Assembly (NCBI GenBank): GCA_023014485.1
Contig: JAJOZX010000089.1
Span: forward strand, 278,501-342,500
Source of the DNA: Bathynomus jamesi
Lineage: Eukaryota > Arthropoda > Malacostraca > Isopoda > Cirolanidae
Reading direction: 5' to 3'
DNA: 64,000 nucleotides
Made by a program: the position numbers and the translations under genes. Below, piece after piece: positions 53,712 to 64,000 of the stretch. Position 1 is the stretch's first letter. Every line of letters begins with the position of its first letter. Below the pieces are notes generated by a model. It was not told where the DNA came from. It was given only the letters and a program-made list of their open reading frames with translations, and did not search any database.

Positions 53712-54818
53712 TTAATCATTGACTTAATGTTACGTACATGCTTTGATGTTAATAACTTAATTTCATCATAAATAATTTGATTGCATGGCACTCGATAAAT
53801 GGAAGGAAAGCCATTTACAGCAAGTGCCAAATAATTACAGTGCAGAGGTGAATTTACGCATAGAACGTTCATTTACTCTATTATTCTATATGAACGTTTC
53901 CGTGTCACTATAAACTGGTATAAAATTGTGTTTAAGTAGCTAATAATTCAACTAATAAACAGTTCTTAACATTGACTAAAGAAGTTCCTTTTTGGCATAA
54001 TTGTATGGTATATAGAGTCAAGGGTCAAAGAGGGAGCCAGAACGTTCTTGATTAGTGTCTACGAGTGTCTCGTATGTGGTCATCAATTTTGAATCTTAAC
54101 CTACTCGTATTTTGACGCGCAATACGGAACCAAACGGCTTCAAATTTTGGTGTCGTTCGCAACTTCACTGCGTACAGTGTATAGTAATTTAGGTGGTTGT
54201 TTATAAGCCGTTTGTCAAGCAGCATCTTTAACTTCCTTGCAGGTTTCCTGGATTCGAAGCAGAGATACGAGGTTGCTCACAACTGGTACAATCACTTATA
54301 CCTCAGACAAAAGGTTCGTGGCTTCGAACCCCAGAGGAAGCAATCAATGGATACTGAAAATCCACTACGCGAAGTTGGTCGACACCGAAATTTATTTGTG
54401 TCAAGTGTCAACTACTCCACCTATCATGCTTCCTGTCAATCTAACAGTGGTCGGTAAGTAATTAAGAAAGGTGTGATAATTTAAGGTTAACATTTAGTAT
54501 ATATATATATATTTTATGTATTACTTTTTAAAAAATTAATTTGTATTTTCCCACCTCATTAAATTCCTTACAAAATAAAATATTGTAATTTATTTATATA
54601 TTTTTTTTTTTTTTTTTTGGCCAAAAACTAATTTCAACTATTAACAGAAAATGAAATAAAATAAAGGGGAAATTTACTTTTTCATCATTAAAATTTTTGA
54701 TAAATATGTTACTTTTTTTTATTTATTAATTGGAGAAAAGAGAAAATCCTTAATTTTATTAGTTTTTAATTATTTTTTGTTTTAAAGTTGGTTTGTTTAT
54801 ATATATATATATATATAT
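53712..54818. other. AT-rich DNA; no confident gene
   Basis: Around 54240-54345 a weak tRNA-like B-box (GGCTTCGAACCCCAG) suggests a decayed SINE head, not convincing enough to call. 54480-54818 is very AT-rich. Confidence 0.35.
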
Positions 54819-55095
54819 GCGCCTCGGTGGTGTAGTGGTTAGCGTCGCTGACTACGAATTCATCAGTCCCGGGATCGAGACCCGGTGACGGCAGCCGGCG
54901 CGCAGCAAAACCCAGCTGTTCATCCTTCCACACAATAAAGGAAAGTGGTTGGTAGATAAATGGGTACCCTAGGTAGCCTAAACGCTGGGATACTGGTGGG
55001 GTGTGGTTCGGATTCCACGTTAAACTGTAGGTCTAAGGAGGAGTGAAATGCTTGACCTTCGTCAGAATGAATAATTCGGCGGAAGCTAACCAAAG
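54819..55095 (+). mobile_element. tRNA-headed SINE sharing its body with the 5S-headed SINE
   Basis: Head 54819-54891: GCGCCTCGGTGGTGTAGTGG with A-box TGGTGTAGTGG and B-box GGGATCGAGACCC, followed by GGTGACGGC. The body contains GTGTGGTTCGGATTCCACGT and AAACTGTAGGTC, the segment also found in the 5S-headed copies, and ends at a (GT)n tract (55096-55122) instead of poly-A. Polymerase III-transcribed, moved by a LINE in trans. Confidence 0.86.
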
Positions 55096-55122
55096 GTGTG
55101 TGTGTGTGTGTGTGTGTGTGTA

Positions 55123-55899
55123 ACGCAAATATATTCCCATTTTCTATACTCTGCATTTTAGGAGACACTAAACTATTCTTGAAAATGTCAGTTTAAATTT
55201 GGAGTAAATCACGTCGTCAAAATGTTTAACGAAACGACAAAGCGAGGATTGACAAACAATGGAAGCACTCAAGTCTAAAATACACCGAATGACATTTGTT
55301 GATGAAGAGGTTACAAATGAGACAGCTGACGACGGATTGCGAATATATATATAAAAAAAGAGAGAAACTGGGTGAGTACAAATGGCAGATTTTGATTTTT
55401 GAACAAAAGACAAGTTTCAGCTGAAGTTAAATAAGAAACAGGACGACAAAAGAGAAACTAAAAATATTTAGTAATGACGTGAATAAGTGTTGAAGCAACA
55501 AACTTGCGAAAACGAATCCGATTTGGCGCCGATTTCAGAGAAATTTCTGGAAAGATGCCATGTTTGTGGTTATGTCTGACGTTTGTCAAGTTAAAGTGAT
55601 GAAACGAGACCCAGTTTCTCATGGAAGGAATGAGGAACTTTAAACCAAGTCAATTTATGCATGGATATAGAATATCTATCTATCTGGCAATATATTTATC
55701 TATCGTCAGTGTTATATTGTTAAGTTTCAAGGTGCCACCATCTGCGAACTTGCAAATGAAACATTTTGAAACAATAAGATAAAGCATACCTTTGTATGGT
55801 AGAGTACGAATAGTTATTAATTATTGAAGAGGGCCAGAAACTGGTACAGGGATCAGCCAACCAATGCGGCCCATCGTTCTAACTACTACATTATTATTA
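55123..55899. other. No recognised gene
   Basis: AT-rich. A leftward 81-codon frame near 55.2-55.4 kb shows no domain. Short (ATCT)n near 55670-55700. Confidence 0.35.
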
Positions 55900-55977
55900 C
55901 GCATCATCGGGGCTCGAACCCCCAACCTCATTATCTTCGCTTATAGAGAACCTGTTGCCCACTGAGCTGCGGACGAC
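55900..55977 (-). tRNA. tRNA-like sequence (SINE head or pseudogene)
   Basis: The complement gives GTCGTCCGCAGCTCAGTGGG (A-box-like CAGCTCAGTGGGC), a middle TTCTCTATAAGCGAAGA arm, and GGGGGTTCGAGCCCC as T-arm/B-box. The acceptor stem can pair only with several wobbles. Identity of the parent tRNA is not assigned. Confidence 0.45.
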
Positions 55978-56023
55978 ACTAGTGGTAGGGTATGAAAGTG
56001 TTATATTATATATATATATATAC

Positions 56024-56180
56024 CATAAGATGGGGTAACTAGGCCCTACTAAGTTTAAGATAAATTTCGTTATTACTTTTTCCATACATTTTAGGACATA
56101 CCAACAATTTATGGAAAAAATTCATACTGCTACATAACGAAATTTACCTTAAACTTAGTAGGGCCCAGTTACCCCATCTT

Positions 56181-56184
<4 letters not shown>
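56024..56184. mobile_element. Palindromic MITE
   Basis: AAGATGGGGTAACTAGGCCC on the left is mirrored by GGGCCCAGTTACCCCATCTT on the right, the inverted repeat extending about 47 bp through AAATTTCGTTAT. No coding capacity. Flanked by (TA)n and (TG)n. Superfamily not certain. Confidence 0.85.

Positions 56185-56224
<40 letters not shown>
56184..56224. repeat. (GT)n microsatellite
   Basis: About 17 GT units between the MITE and a LINE 3' end. Confidence 0.95.
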
Positions 56225-56225
<1 letters not shown>

Positions 56226-57040
56226 AACTTATGATGGTTTCGAACGACGGTTCAGGATCGGCCCGCGGTCGACCCTTGCAGCACCCCGCCTCATTTGCGG
56301 GATTTGGCGAAGGAAAGAATTAGTTTCCACTCTCCTGACTCGTAGCCAGCTACGATGTCAGGGACCTTGAAACAAGAACCTGTCCAGGTGATTCTTAAAA
56401 TTATTCAGGTTCGTGCGCTAAAGGTTCCTCATTTCTTTCGGCAACTAAGAGAGTTTTGGGCCTCGTAGCCTGACAGTATTTGTTATCTTCATTTTCATGG
56501 CCCCCTGTCCCACCGCAGATGGGAAATTAATAGAATCTGCCTCTTCTCATATTCCACTTTGTTCCCATTTCATTTCTAAGGTTAGGGGGGACATTATTAC
56601 GTACCGCTCGCGTCTTCTTTACAAGGAGTAGAGTTTCAGGGACTGTAATCGAGACCAGTAGTCTTCACCTTTCGTTTCCTCTATCTTAAACGTAAAAGTC
56701 CTTTGTGTGGCTTCTGTGTTTACAATGTCTCGTTTTCTGTATAGGATTGCGAGTAGGACTAGACTCGTCCATAATTTTAGAATGTTTGTTTTTCTACTTT
56801 GAAAGCTCCTCCAGATGATTCCCATTATTTTTGTAGATGTTGTAATTTTAATGTTATAGTGCTCTCCGAATTCTGCAACCGATGACATTATTACTAAAGA
56901 TCCGTGACTTGTGGGTTTGGTTTTACGCGTTTGGTTCGCGGTGTTTTGTACTCTTTCCTCTATAGCACTTTGCTATTACCATATCTTTTAAGCTGGGATT
57001 TTTCTTCGTTGAACTTCATATTGTTATCTTCCGCCCACTT
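56225..57040 (-). pseudogene. Jockey-like LINE, C-terminal region and 3' end
   Basis: Minus strand from about 57040: VAEFGEHYNIKITTSTKIMG, GIIWRSFQSRKTNILKLWTS, LYRKRDIVNTEATQRTFTFK and YWSRLQSLKLYSL match the connection region of this LINE type. Further left, text like VPKEMRNL and a final PEPSFETI end at the (TG)n tract. Diverged from the copies at 12 and 51 kb and full of stops. Confidence 0.72.
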
Positions 57041-57654
57041 GAATTATATATAACAAAAGCTACATAAAAAGTTTTTTGAATAAATAAAGTAAAATTTTAT
57101 TAAGAAGAAATCCGATATGTAACGTCCGTAGGAAGCCAATAAGCTATTCTGGAAATACATTTTACAAGTTTATTTATTTGGTGTTTTAATGTTTCTTGAC
57201 TTTAATAAATAAATAGGTGTGTGTGTGTGTGTGTATCTTTCATTGTAAATAATTTTAACATTAAAGGCAGAAGAATACTGGACAAAGAGTTTCTTAGAAT
57301 GGAGAATATTCAGGAAACTCATTAAAGAAATGCTTCAAGGAATTGTTATTCATGAATGTCTAAAAATAAAACTTACCTCAAACTGCTTTAGAAATTCTTT
57401 CCTTGAAGGCGCTTCACAAGTTGTTTATTTACAACTCTTGAAGAAGCTGTTTGCTTAGAAATGTTTTAGAGAGTTAGGTTTAAAATTGTTTAAAAAATGC
57501 GTTCTATGGTTTAAAAATAAAATCTCTTTCTTTATGCAAGTTTTTAAAAAAAACTTTGCCTGAACATTCTTTTAAAAAACTATTTGCCCGAATCTTCTTT
57601 TAAAAACTACAGTATTTGTCTGAACCTTCTTTATTGAAAACGCAAAATACTCTT
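57041..57654. other. AT-rich DNA without a recognised gene
   Basis: Contains a (GT)n at 57218-57234 and locally repetitive CTTTTAAAAACT-type wording near 57540-57620; no domain. Confidence 0.35.
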
Positions 57655-57733
57655 CGCCTGAAACCGACTATGACAGTTCACTTGCCTGAAACCGACTATG
57701 ACAGTTCCCTTGCCTGAAACCGCTTGTGACAGT
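57655..57733. repeat. Three outlying copies of the 28-bp minisatellite
   Basis: TGCCTGAAACCGACTATGAC occurs twice and TGCCTGAAACCGCTTGTGAC once. These are the same unit as the array at 59.2 kb, separated from it by a hAT fragment and microsatellites. Confidence 0.88.
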
Positions 57734-58288
57734 TAGTGATGTGAGTCGTTTTTTATTGTGTCGTTTTTTTTTTGTTTAAAACGAAGATAGTCTGTTTTTT
57801 TTGTTTTTTATTGTTTTAAACTTATTCCATATTTTTCTTCCTTTAATCTAATAAGTATATTAGTATTACCTATAATTTACTATACTACCATGCTTATACG
57901 GTTATACCTAGTATATGTATATAGTCATCTTTTAGAAAAACTGAATCACACAAAAAGTATAATAGAAAGGAAAAACAAACCCTCATTTTTATATGTATAT
58001 ACCTATATTTTTTAACTAGAACATAAAACATTCTTCCTCATTTCAAACAATATACATAATTGTGATTGGCAAGAGTACCAGTATATATATTCCAGATCGA
58101 AAAAAAAAATATTCACCTTTTTTTGAACCTTTTTGTTAACCTAATGTTGGTTAACCTTCATTTCCATGGAAGAATCATCACTAGATTGGGTAGAGCATAT
58201 ATGCTAGTTTCAATATCACAGGTACTGGTATAATATCCATAATACTGGTATAAAACAATAGATATAATTGTAATTGGCAAGAATACCA

Positions 58289-58338
<50 letters not shown>

Positions 58339-58690
58339 CAAATAGAAAAATAAAAAAAATATAAATATTCATCTCTTTCTTTAACCTTTGTGTTAACCTA
58401 ATGCTGTTTAACTTTCATTATCTGATTCTATTTCCATTGAAGAATCATTATCACTAGATTGATTAAAGCAAATAGTTTCAATATCACAGGTACTGGTATT
58501 TATTGCAGATTTGGATGTTGACGAAGCCAATGTAGCACCATGTTTTACTTCACTTTCTTGGAATTTTGCATTTTGGGATATAAATACTAGCTTTGCTGCT
58601 CTGTCTGTGCTTAATTGGTTTCTTTTGGCTGTATGGATATTACTGTATGTGCTAAATGATCTCGGAGGTAATGAAAGGGCGAAATAGAGG
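57734..58690 (-). pseudogene. hAT element fragment with transposase C-terminus
   Basis: The left border TAGTGATGTGAGTCG resembles the hAT terminus at 3476. On the minus strand near 58690-58560, LPPRSFSTYSNIHTAKRNQL then STDRAAKLVFISQN is the hAT C-terminal dimerisation motif, followed by an acidic tail. Two local duplications carry ATCACAGGTACTGGTAT and GGCAAGARTACCAGT. The 5' part and second terminus are missing. Confidence 0.7.
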
Positions 58691-58838
58691 TGTATGAGTT
58701 TGTGTAGGTATATATGTGAGTATGCATGCGTATGTATCTGGAATTCTGGATGTATGTATGTGTATGGGGTATACAATAGATATAAATGTGTATATAAGTA
58801 TTTATGTATATATTGGTATATATGTATATGGGTGTATG

Positions 58839-58869
<31 letters not shown>

Positions 58870-59185
58870 GGATGGTCTCGTGGGGGGGGGGGAATATGTC
58901 ATCGCGGGTCTAAAGGATAGTTAAGTGGGAGATTCAAAATCCGAGGCATGGATGGGAGAGTCCTGGGAAGGTTGGACAATGGGCAGTCAGCTCCCAGCCA
59001 GTGTTCTCGCAAGTTTAATGGATCTCAAGATACAAGACTTTCAGTGCAAGAAAGAGGCCAGTTTTTTTCTGTAAATAGGCTGAAAAGGACATTCTATACT
59101 GGTACCATATGGCCTATTTTATTATTTATTTATTTATTTTTAGAATATATATCATTGCAAAAGTATACCTTATAATTAAATTGGC
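58691..59185. other. Microsatellite-rich spacer
   Basis: TATG/TGTA-type low complexity 58690-58868, a G run at 58880-58889, then unique sequence and (ATTT)n near 59120. No gene. Confidence 0.5.
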
Positions 59186-60025
59186 CCTTGCCTGAAACCG
59201 CTTGTGACAGTCCCCTTGCCCGAAACCGCTTGTGACAGTCCCCTTGCCCGAAACCGCTTGTGACAGTCCCCTTGCCCGAAACCGCTTGTGACAGTCCCCT
59301 TGCCCGAACCGCTTGTGACAGTCCCCTTGCCCGAAACCGCTTGTGACAGTCCCCTTGCCCGAAACCGCTTGTGACAGTCCCCTTGCCCGAAACCGCTTGT
59401 GACAGTCCCCTTGCCCGAAACCGCTTGTGACAGTCCCCTTGCCCGAAACCGCTTGTGACAGTCCCCTTGCCCGAAACCGCTTGTGACAGTCCCCTTGCCC
59501 GAAACCGCTTGTGACAGTCCCCTTGCCGAAACCGCTTGTGACAGTCCCCTTGCCCGAAACCGCTTGTGACAGTCCCCTTGCCCGAAACCGCTTGTGACAG
59601 TCCCCTTGCCCGAAACCGCTTGTGACAGTCCCCTTGCCCGAAACCGCTTGTGACAGTCCCCTTGCCCGAAACCGCTTGTGACAGTCCCCTTGCCCGAAAC
59701 CGCTTGTGACAGTCCCCTTGCCCGAAACCGCTTGTGACAGTCCCCTTGCCCGAAACCGCTTGTGACAGTCCCCTTGCCTGAAACCGCTTGTGACAGTCCC
59801 CTTGCCTGAAACCGCTTGTGACAGTCCCCTTGCCTGAAACCGCTTGTGACAGTCCCCTTGCCTGAAACCGCTTGTGACAGTCCCCTTGCCTGAAACCGCT
59901 TGTGACAGTCCCCTTGCCTGAAACCGCCTGTGACAGCCCCCTTGCCTGAAACTGCCTGTGACAGCCCCCTTGCCTGAAACTGCCTGTGACAGCCCCCTTG
60001 CCTGAAACTGCTTGTAAAAGCCTTT
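59186..60025. repeat. 28-bp minisatellite array, about 30 copies
   Basis: Unit CCCCTTGCCCGAAACCGCTT plus GTGACAGT, 28 bp. The left and central block has GCCCG, the right block GCCTG, and the right edge decays (CCTGTGACAGCCCCC). Two units lack one base (near 59305 and 59527). The minus strand stays open through about 300 codons because the unit contains no stop in any minus frame and is read in all three. Confidence 0.97.
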
Positions 60026-60985
60026 CTGCCTAAATTTGTTTTTAGAAACTGCAAAAAACCTGTTCTCAAAAACCTTTGCATAAATCCGTTTTCAAACCTT
60101 TCTTGTAACACATTTAAACCTTTTTGCTTTAACCTATTCGTAAAACCTGATTCTTTTAAGAAATACTCTAAACGTCTGGTTCAAAAATATATGAAACTTA
60201 CTTTAAAAATGTTTAAAAACCTTTTTCATTAAAAATGTTTAAAATTCTTTGGTAAAAAATGTTTTAAAATATTCTTCGTTACGAGTTTTAAAAAAAAAAA
60301 TGTTTTTTTTAATTTCACGGTTTGATACTTAAATTAAAAATAAAATACTCCGAGAAACATGTCTTAACTTTGTTTCAAAACAAAAAATAAAACTCATTGT
60401 TTCAGTGTGTTAAAAATTTCAAAACGTTCGAAAGGAAACGTTAATTATTATTAAAACTTTGTCTGAGACCGTCACCATTTTTAACAATTTAAATAAACAA
60501 TACTTTTAACTTTAAAAAAATTGTGCTCCGCGTAGCTTCGCGTCTAAAATGGATAAAACAAATATTTTATTTATAGAATAGCTCAGAAAGTTCTCTCTGA
60601 GAAATGTTTTACAAAACAAAACTTAAAATAAACTCGTCCTCTTAATTTCTAAGTCGAATTCCATCTTAAGACTGCAGTAATAAGAGGAAGCTCCTCTTAA
60701 GTCCGATGTGAAACGATAGTTGTCAACGGAATTATTAAAAATGGAGTTAATTCTGTAAATAAAAAATTAAAGTACGATTTTTGTAATTTTTTAAGGGTGC
60801 GGGAGTGGGGGATCGGGATGGGGGTGGGGGATTGTTTTGATAATAAGGGATATATGAAAAAATAATAATTTGAGAGTATTAAAAAGGGATAATTATTGGT
60901 TTAAAAGTTTTTTTTTTCTTTAAAGACGCTAACTGTTTCTTAAGATTTTCTATTTTAATAAGACATCATCATCATCCCAGAATTC
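60026..60985. other. AT-rich DNA without a recognised gene
   Basis: Continues the AT-rich, A/T-homopolymer-rich sequence seen left of the array; a G-rich GGGGGATCGGGATGGGGGTG stretch lies at 60805-60830. Confidence 0.4.
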
Positions 60986-61850
60986 ACCGCCTGTCTGTCT
61001 GTCTGTGTGGTGTGTGTGTGTGGTGTGTGTGTGGTGTCTGTCTGTGTGGTGTGTGTGTGGTGTCTGTCTGTGTGGTGTGTGTGTGGTGTCTGTCTGTGTG
61101 GTGTGTGTGTGGTGTCTGTCTGTGTGGTGTGTGTGTGTGTCTGTCTGTGTGGGTCTGTCTGTGTGGGTCTGTCTGTGTGTTGTGTCTGTGGGTCTGTCTG
61201 TGTGTGTCTGTCTGTGTGTGTCTGTCTGTGTGGTGTGTCTGTCTGTGTGGTGTGTGTCTGTCTGTCTGTCTGTGTGGTGTGTGTCTGTCTGTCTGTGTGG
61301 TGTGTGTGTCTGTCTGTCTGTGTGTGTGTGGTGTGTGTGTGTGTGTCTGTCTCTCTGTCTGTCTGTGTGGTGTGTGTCTGTGTCTGTGTGTGTGGTGGTG
61401 TGTGTGTGTGTATCTGTGTCTGTGTGTGTGGTGTGTGTCTGTGTGGTGTGTGTGTGTCTGTCTGTGTGGTGTGTGTGTGTGTGTCTGTCTGTCTGTGTGG
61501 TGTGTGTGTGTGTGTGTGTGTCTGTCTGGTGGGTGTGTGTGTGTCTGTCTGTCTGTCTGTCTGGTGTGGGTGGGTGGGTGGTGGGTGTGTGTCTGTGTGG
61601 TGGGTGTGTGTCTGTGGTGGTGGGTGGGTGGGTGGGTGGGTGGGTGGGTGTCTGTCTGTGTGGTGGGTGGGTGTCTGTCTGTGTGGTGGGTGGGTGTGTG
61701 TGTGTCTGTCTGTCTGTGTGGTGGTGTGTGTGTGTCTGTCTGTGTGGTGGTGTGTGTGTGTGTCTGTCTGTGTGGTGGGTGTGTGTGTGTGTCTGTCTGT
61801 GTGGTGTGTGTGTGTGTGTGTGTGTCTGTCTGTGTGGTGGGTGTGTCTCC
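60986..61850. repeat. Complex TGTG/TGTC/GGTG low-complexity tract
   Basis: About 865 bp of TGTC, TGTG and GGTG words with higher-order units such as TCTGTCTGTGTGGTGTGTGT. Long apparent reading frames on both strands (Cys/Val or His/Thr-rich) are artefacts of composition. Confidence 0.97.
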
Positions 61851-62185
61851 CCTTTTCGGGTCCAAACGGCTGGACCGATTTTCATGAAACTTGGTGACAA
61901 CACCCTCTGGGATCCCTGGAGTGTTTTTAGCAACTTTTTTTTCAGATCGGCTACCCCTAAAAAATTTTACCCACTTTATCCCGCCAAAAAGTTTATATGC
62001 TAAAACAAACACTAAGCACTTAAATTTCAAGGTTTTGCCCCATTGGTCTTGGGATGTGAAACTCTCAATTTTGATGGTTACTTTCTTTCGTGAATTTGTT
62101 GATCTGCTTTTCCAGCTATTAGAAAAATTCAATTAAATTATTCAATTCTTCAATTCTTCAGCTCCCAGGTAGGCTAGTCAGCCTG
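61851..62185. other. Possible dispersed repeat
   Basis: AACGGCTGGACCGATTTTCA then TGAAACTTGGTGAC looks like wording I associate with invertebrate dispersed repeats, but no termini were found. No gene. Confidence 0.3.
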
Positions 62186-62680
62186 TCAGTGGAGCCAGCA
62201 TCCTTCGCCACTCCGCCCTGTCCAGCAGCACTCGTTTCTTCGAGCTCTTACATGCTGGGCAAGTCGTATCTTCGCAAGCTCTCCTCCACTTCGTTCCTCC
62301 ATCTCCTCCTCGATCTCCCTCGCGGTCTTCTGCCATTCGCTGGTCTCCACTCCCAGCACCTCCTCGCAGTTCTCTCCTCCTCCATTTTCTCGAAGTGGCC
62401 CAACCATCTCAATTTGGCAACGTCGGTTTTTCTCCAAATCGGCGTTACTCCCACATTGGCTCTTATTTCTTCATTCATTATCCTATCTCTTCGCGTCTTT
62501 CTCAGAATAGTCCTTAGCGGTCTCTTTTCTGCCGCCTGAATTCTGCTTCGATCTGCCATGCGGCATTTTCCAGTGTTCCGACCCATAAATCAGTATTGGT
62601 GGTAAAACTGTTTCGAAGATTATTTTCTTAGTCCCAAGGGGCATACGTTCATCTCTCAGTAGTGGGTATAACATTCCGAC
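62186..62680 (-). pseudogene. LINE-type ORF2 C-terminal fragment
   Basis: Minus strand: PLGTKKIIFETVLPPILIYG with SEHWKM, then ADRSRIQAAEKRPLRTI, KTRRDRIMNEEIRANVGVT, AKLRWLGHFEKMEEERTARR and GRRPRGRSRRRWRNEVEE. The KLRWxGHxxRMEEER and GRRPRGRPRxRW pattern is the usual end of an RTE/craniate-type or similar invertebrate LINE reverse transcriptase. One frameshift near 62540. The 5' parts are missing, and the family differs from the CR1 and jockey-like copies here. Confidence 0.78.
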
Positions 62681-63812
62681 ATTTTAACTAAACTTTGCAA
62701 TTCTTTCAGTTATTTCTTGTATATTACCGCTTTCTTTAGTGAACATACTCCCTAGATATTTATTTTTTTTTTATAGAAGCGTGGACTGGTGGCCTTCCAT
62801 ATCATTAAAATGTACGAGTAAACCGAGTCCCAACACGCATCTACGTACAGCGTTTCATACACTTTCGTGCAATGAAGAAAATCAAGTCGGTGAATAAATT
62901 TAGAAAAGAATGTAGCCATCAAAATTTTTAACTACGCATCGGAAGCCATGATAGGTTAAAAAAAAAAAAAGTGAAAGTTGTATCTGAAATTTAAGTGCTT
63001 CGTGAGCTTCGAGTAAAATCTGTGAAGCTGCATTTAAAATTTAAGTGATTCGTGAGCTAATTATAAATGTTAAACTAACTCGCTTAGCATTTTCTTTAAA
63101 ATAATTTTCATTACGATTTACTGCTTGACTCGTGTAAAAAAAAAAATGGCAATGTTCTGAAAACGTCACATTTCTTCTTTGTCAAGAATAAAACAATGTT
63201 TCCCAAACAATACTCTACATTATAATATCAACATATATCAGTATCATGACTGTACAGTAAATATGTATTGCCCAAAGGGTTATAACAGGAACTAGCAAAA
63301 TTATCCTACCCTACATTTTAATAATCAAAACTGCAAAGCCATTTTTTTTCTAAGTTTTTAATACGACGCTTATATTTTAGACAATTCTATTTAAAATTGT
63401 AATTAGAGTAAAACGTTTTTAATTAACAAACGTTGCGTTTCATAACCGTAAATAACAACTGACATACATTAAGTTTTCGTAAATATTTTCAATAGATACC
63501 TTATATTCAACAAGTTGTATTTAATCACACTTGTTTCTAACCATCGTTGTCCTTAACAACGAGTGATTGTATCAGTTTATGTATTTTTAACTGCGGATAT
63601 ATTTAATAGCAGCTGCATTTAACAAGAGTCGTAATTAAGAGAGTTGCACTGAACAGTTATAAAAACCAACAACAACTCCATCAAATGTCGTACGAAACTC
63701 TGGAAACGTAAGAGATGTTAAAAAAAAACTTTGTGCAGAAAATTTTCTCAAAAATGAGCGAACTGCGAATTTACACAAATATATATATATATTGTTTATT
63801 ATCTAGCCTTGC

Positions 63813-63846
<34 letters not shown>

Positions 63847-64000
63847 ACAATGAAGATGAAATTTCAATTTTCTTAAGTTATCTCCGGCATTACAAAAATC
63901 TCTCGACTCAATTTATTAAAATAAACTCAATTAATTTTTTTTTTAAACAAGAACGTAATTCAAAACAAATGACACGTCATAAAACTTTTTTTTTACGGGG
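62681..64000. other. AT-rich DNA without a recognised gene
   Basis: Paired similar stretches (TTTAAGTGCTTCGTGAGCTT near 62990 and TTTAAGTGATTCGTGAGCTA near 63041) and a (CA)n at 63818-63846; otherwise nothing. Confidence 0.4.

Noticed and set aside
59186..60025. CRISPR-like array
   Set aside because: Repeats are contiguous with no unique spacers, and the context is eukaryotic.
59176..60111. A 311-codon leftward reading frame rich in GKGTVTSGF/ARGLSQAVS repeats
   Set aside because: It is the 28-bp minisatellite read through all three frames; length reflects absence of stops in the unit. No start context or non-repeat domain.
60950..62132. Several 290-380 codon frames on both strands (Cys/Val or His/Thr-rich)
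   Set aside because: All are translations of the TGTG/TGTC tract. Simultaneous openness on both strands is a composition artefact.

Overview
The window looks like repeat-dense intergenic DNA of an arthropod, perhaps a crustacean or chelicerate; the lineage cannot be fixed from the sequence. The evidence is the mix of a Polinton/Maverick (adintovirus-like) element, CR1-type and jockey-like LINEs, hAT, Tc1/mariner, Tigger/pogo and piggyBac-like DNA transposons, 5S-rRNA-headed and tRNA-headed SINEs, and very abundant (TA)n, (GA)n and (TG)n microsatellites. I found no single-copy host gene.

Layout. 1-10.5 kb: a decayed Polinton-type element whose left end lies outside the window. A leftward block of four closely packed genes (packaging ATPase, a small Gly-Gly/hydrophobic-tail protein, a conserved 244-aa protein, integrase) faces a rightward protein-primed DNA polymerase B pseudogene. 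A hAT element with a perfect 8-bp target duplication splits the polymerase. Three uncharacterised rightward reading frames follow it. Major capsid, penton and protease genes were not recognised. 10.5-13.9 kb: local repeats, a hAT (ZBED-type) remnant and a jockey-like LINE interrupted by a Tigger/pogo fragment. 13.9-23 kb and 44.3-47.8 kb: head-to-tail chains of 5'-truncated CR1 copies, all on the minus strand and joined through (GA)n tracts. 16.6-18.8 kb and 24-25.7 kb: Tc1/mariner relics and foldback deletion derivatives. 25.7-30.9 kb: mostly AT-rich, with a piggyBac-like MITE, a non-autonomous hAT inside a 5S-derived SINE, and microsatellites. 30.9-35.8 kb: a nearly full-length CR1 (SGNH-type ORF1, endonuclease plus reverse transcriptase ORF2) carrying a Tc1 insertion. 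36.4-42.1 kb: three palindromic loci built from tRNA-like cores, interleaved with Tc1/mariner elements. 48.2-50.9 kb: a broken, intron-containing gene of a repetitive transposase-like family. 51.3-58.7 kb: LINE fragments, a nearly intact mariner-type transposon, a tRNA-headed SINE and a MITE. 59.2-60.0 kb: about thirty copies of a 28-bp minisatellite. 61.0-61.9 kb: a long TGTG/TGTC low-complexity tract. The last kilobases hold a LINE tail and AT-rich DNA.

Nothing here works as a host pathway. The organising theme is parasites colonising parasites: DNA transposons sit in (TA)n tracts, CR1 copies abut (GA)n tracts, and hAT or Tc1 elements interrupt polymerase, LINE and SINE copies. The points most worth following are the three uncharacterised frames beside the Polinton polymerase, the tRNA-like palindromes, the (GA)n-linked CR1 chains, and the tail shared by a 5S-headed and a tRNA-headed SINE.
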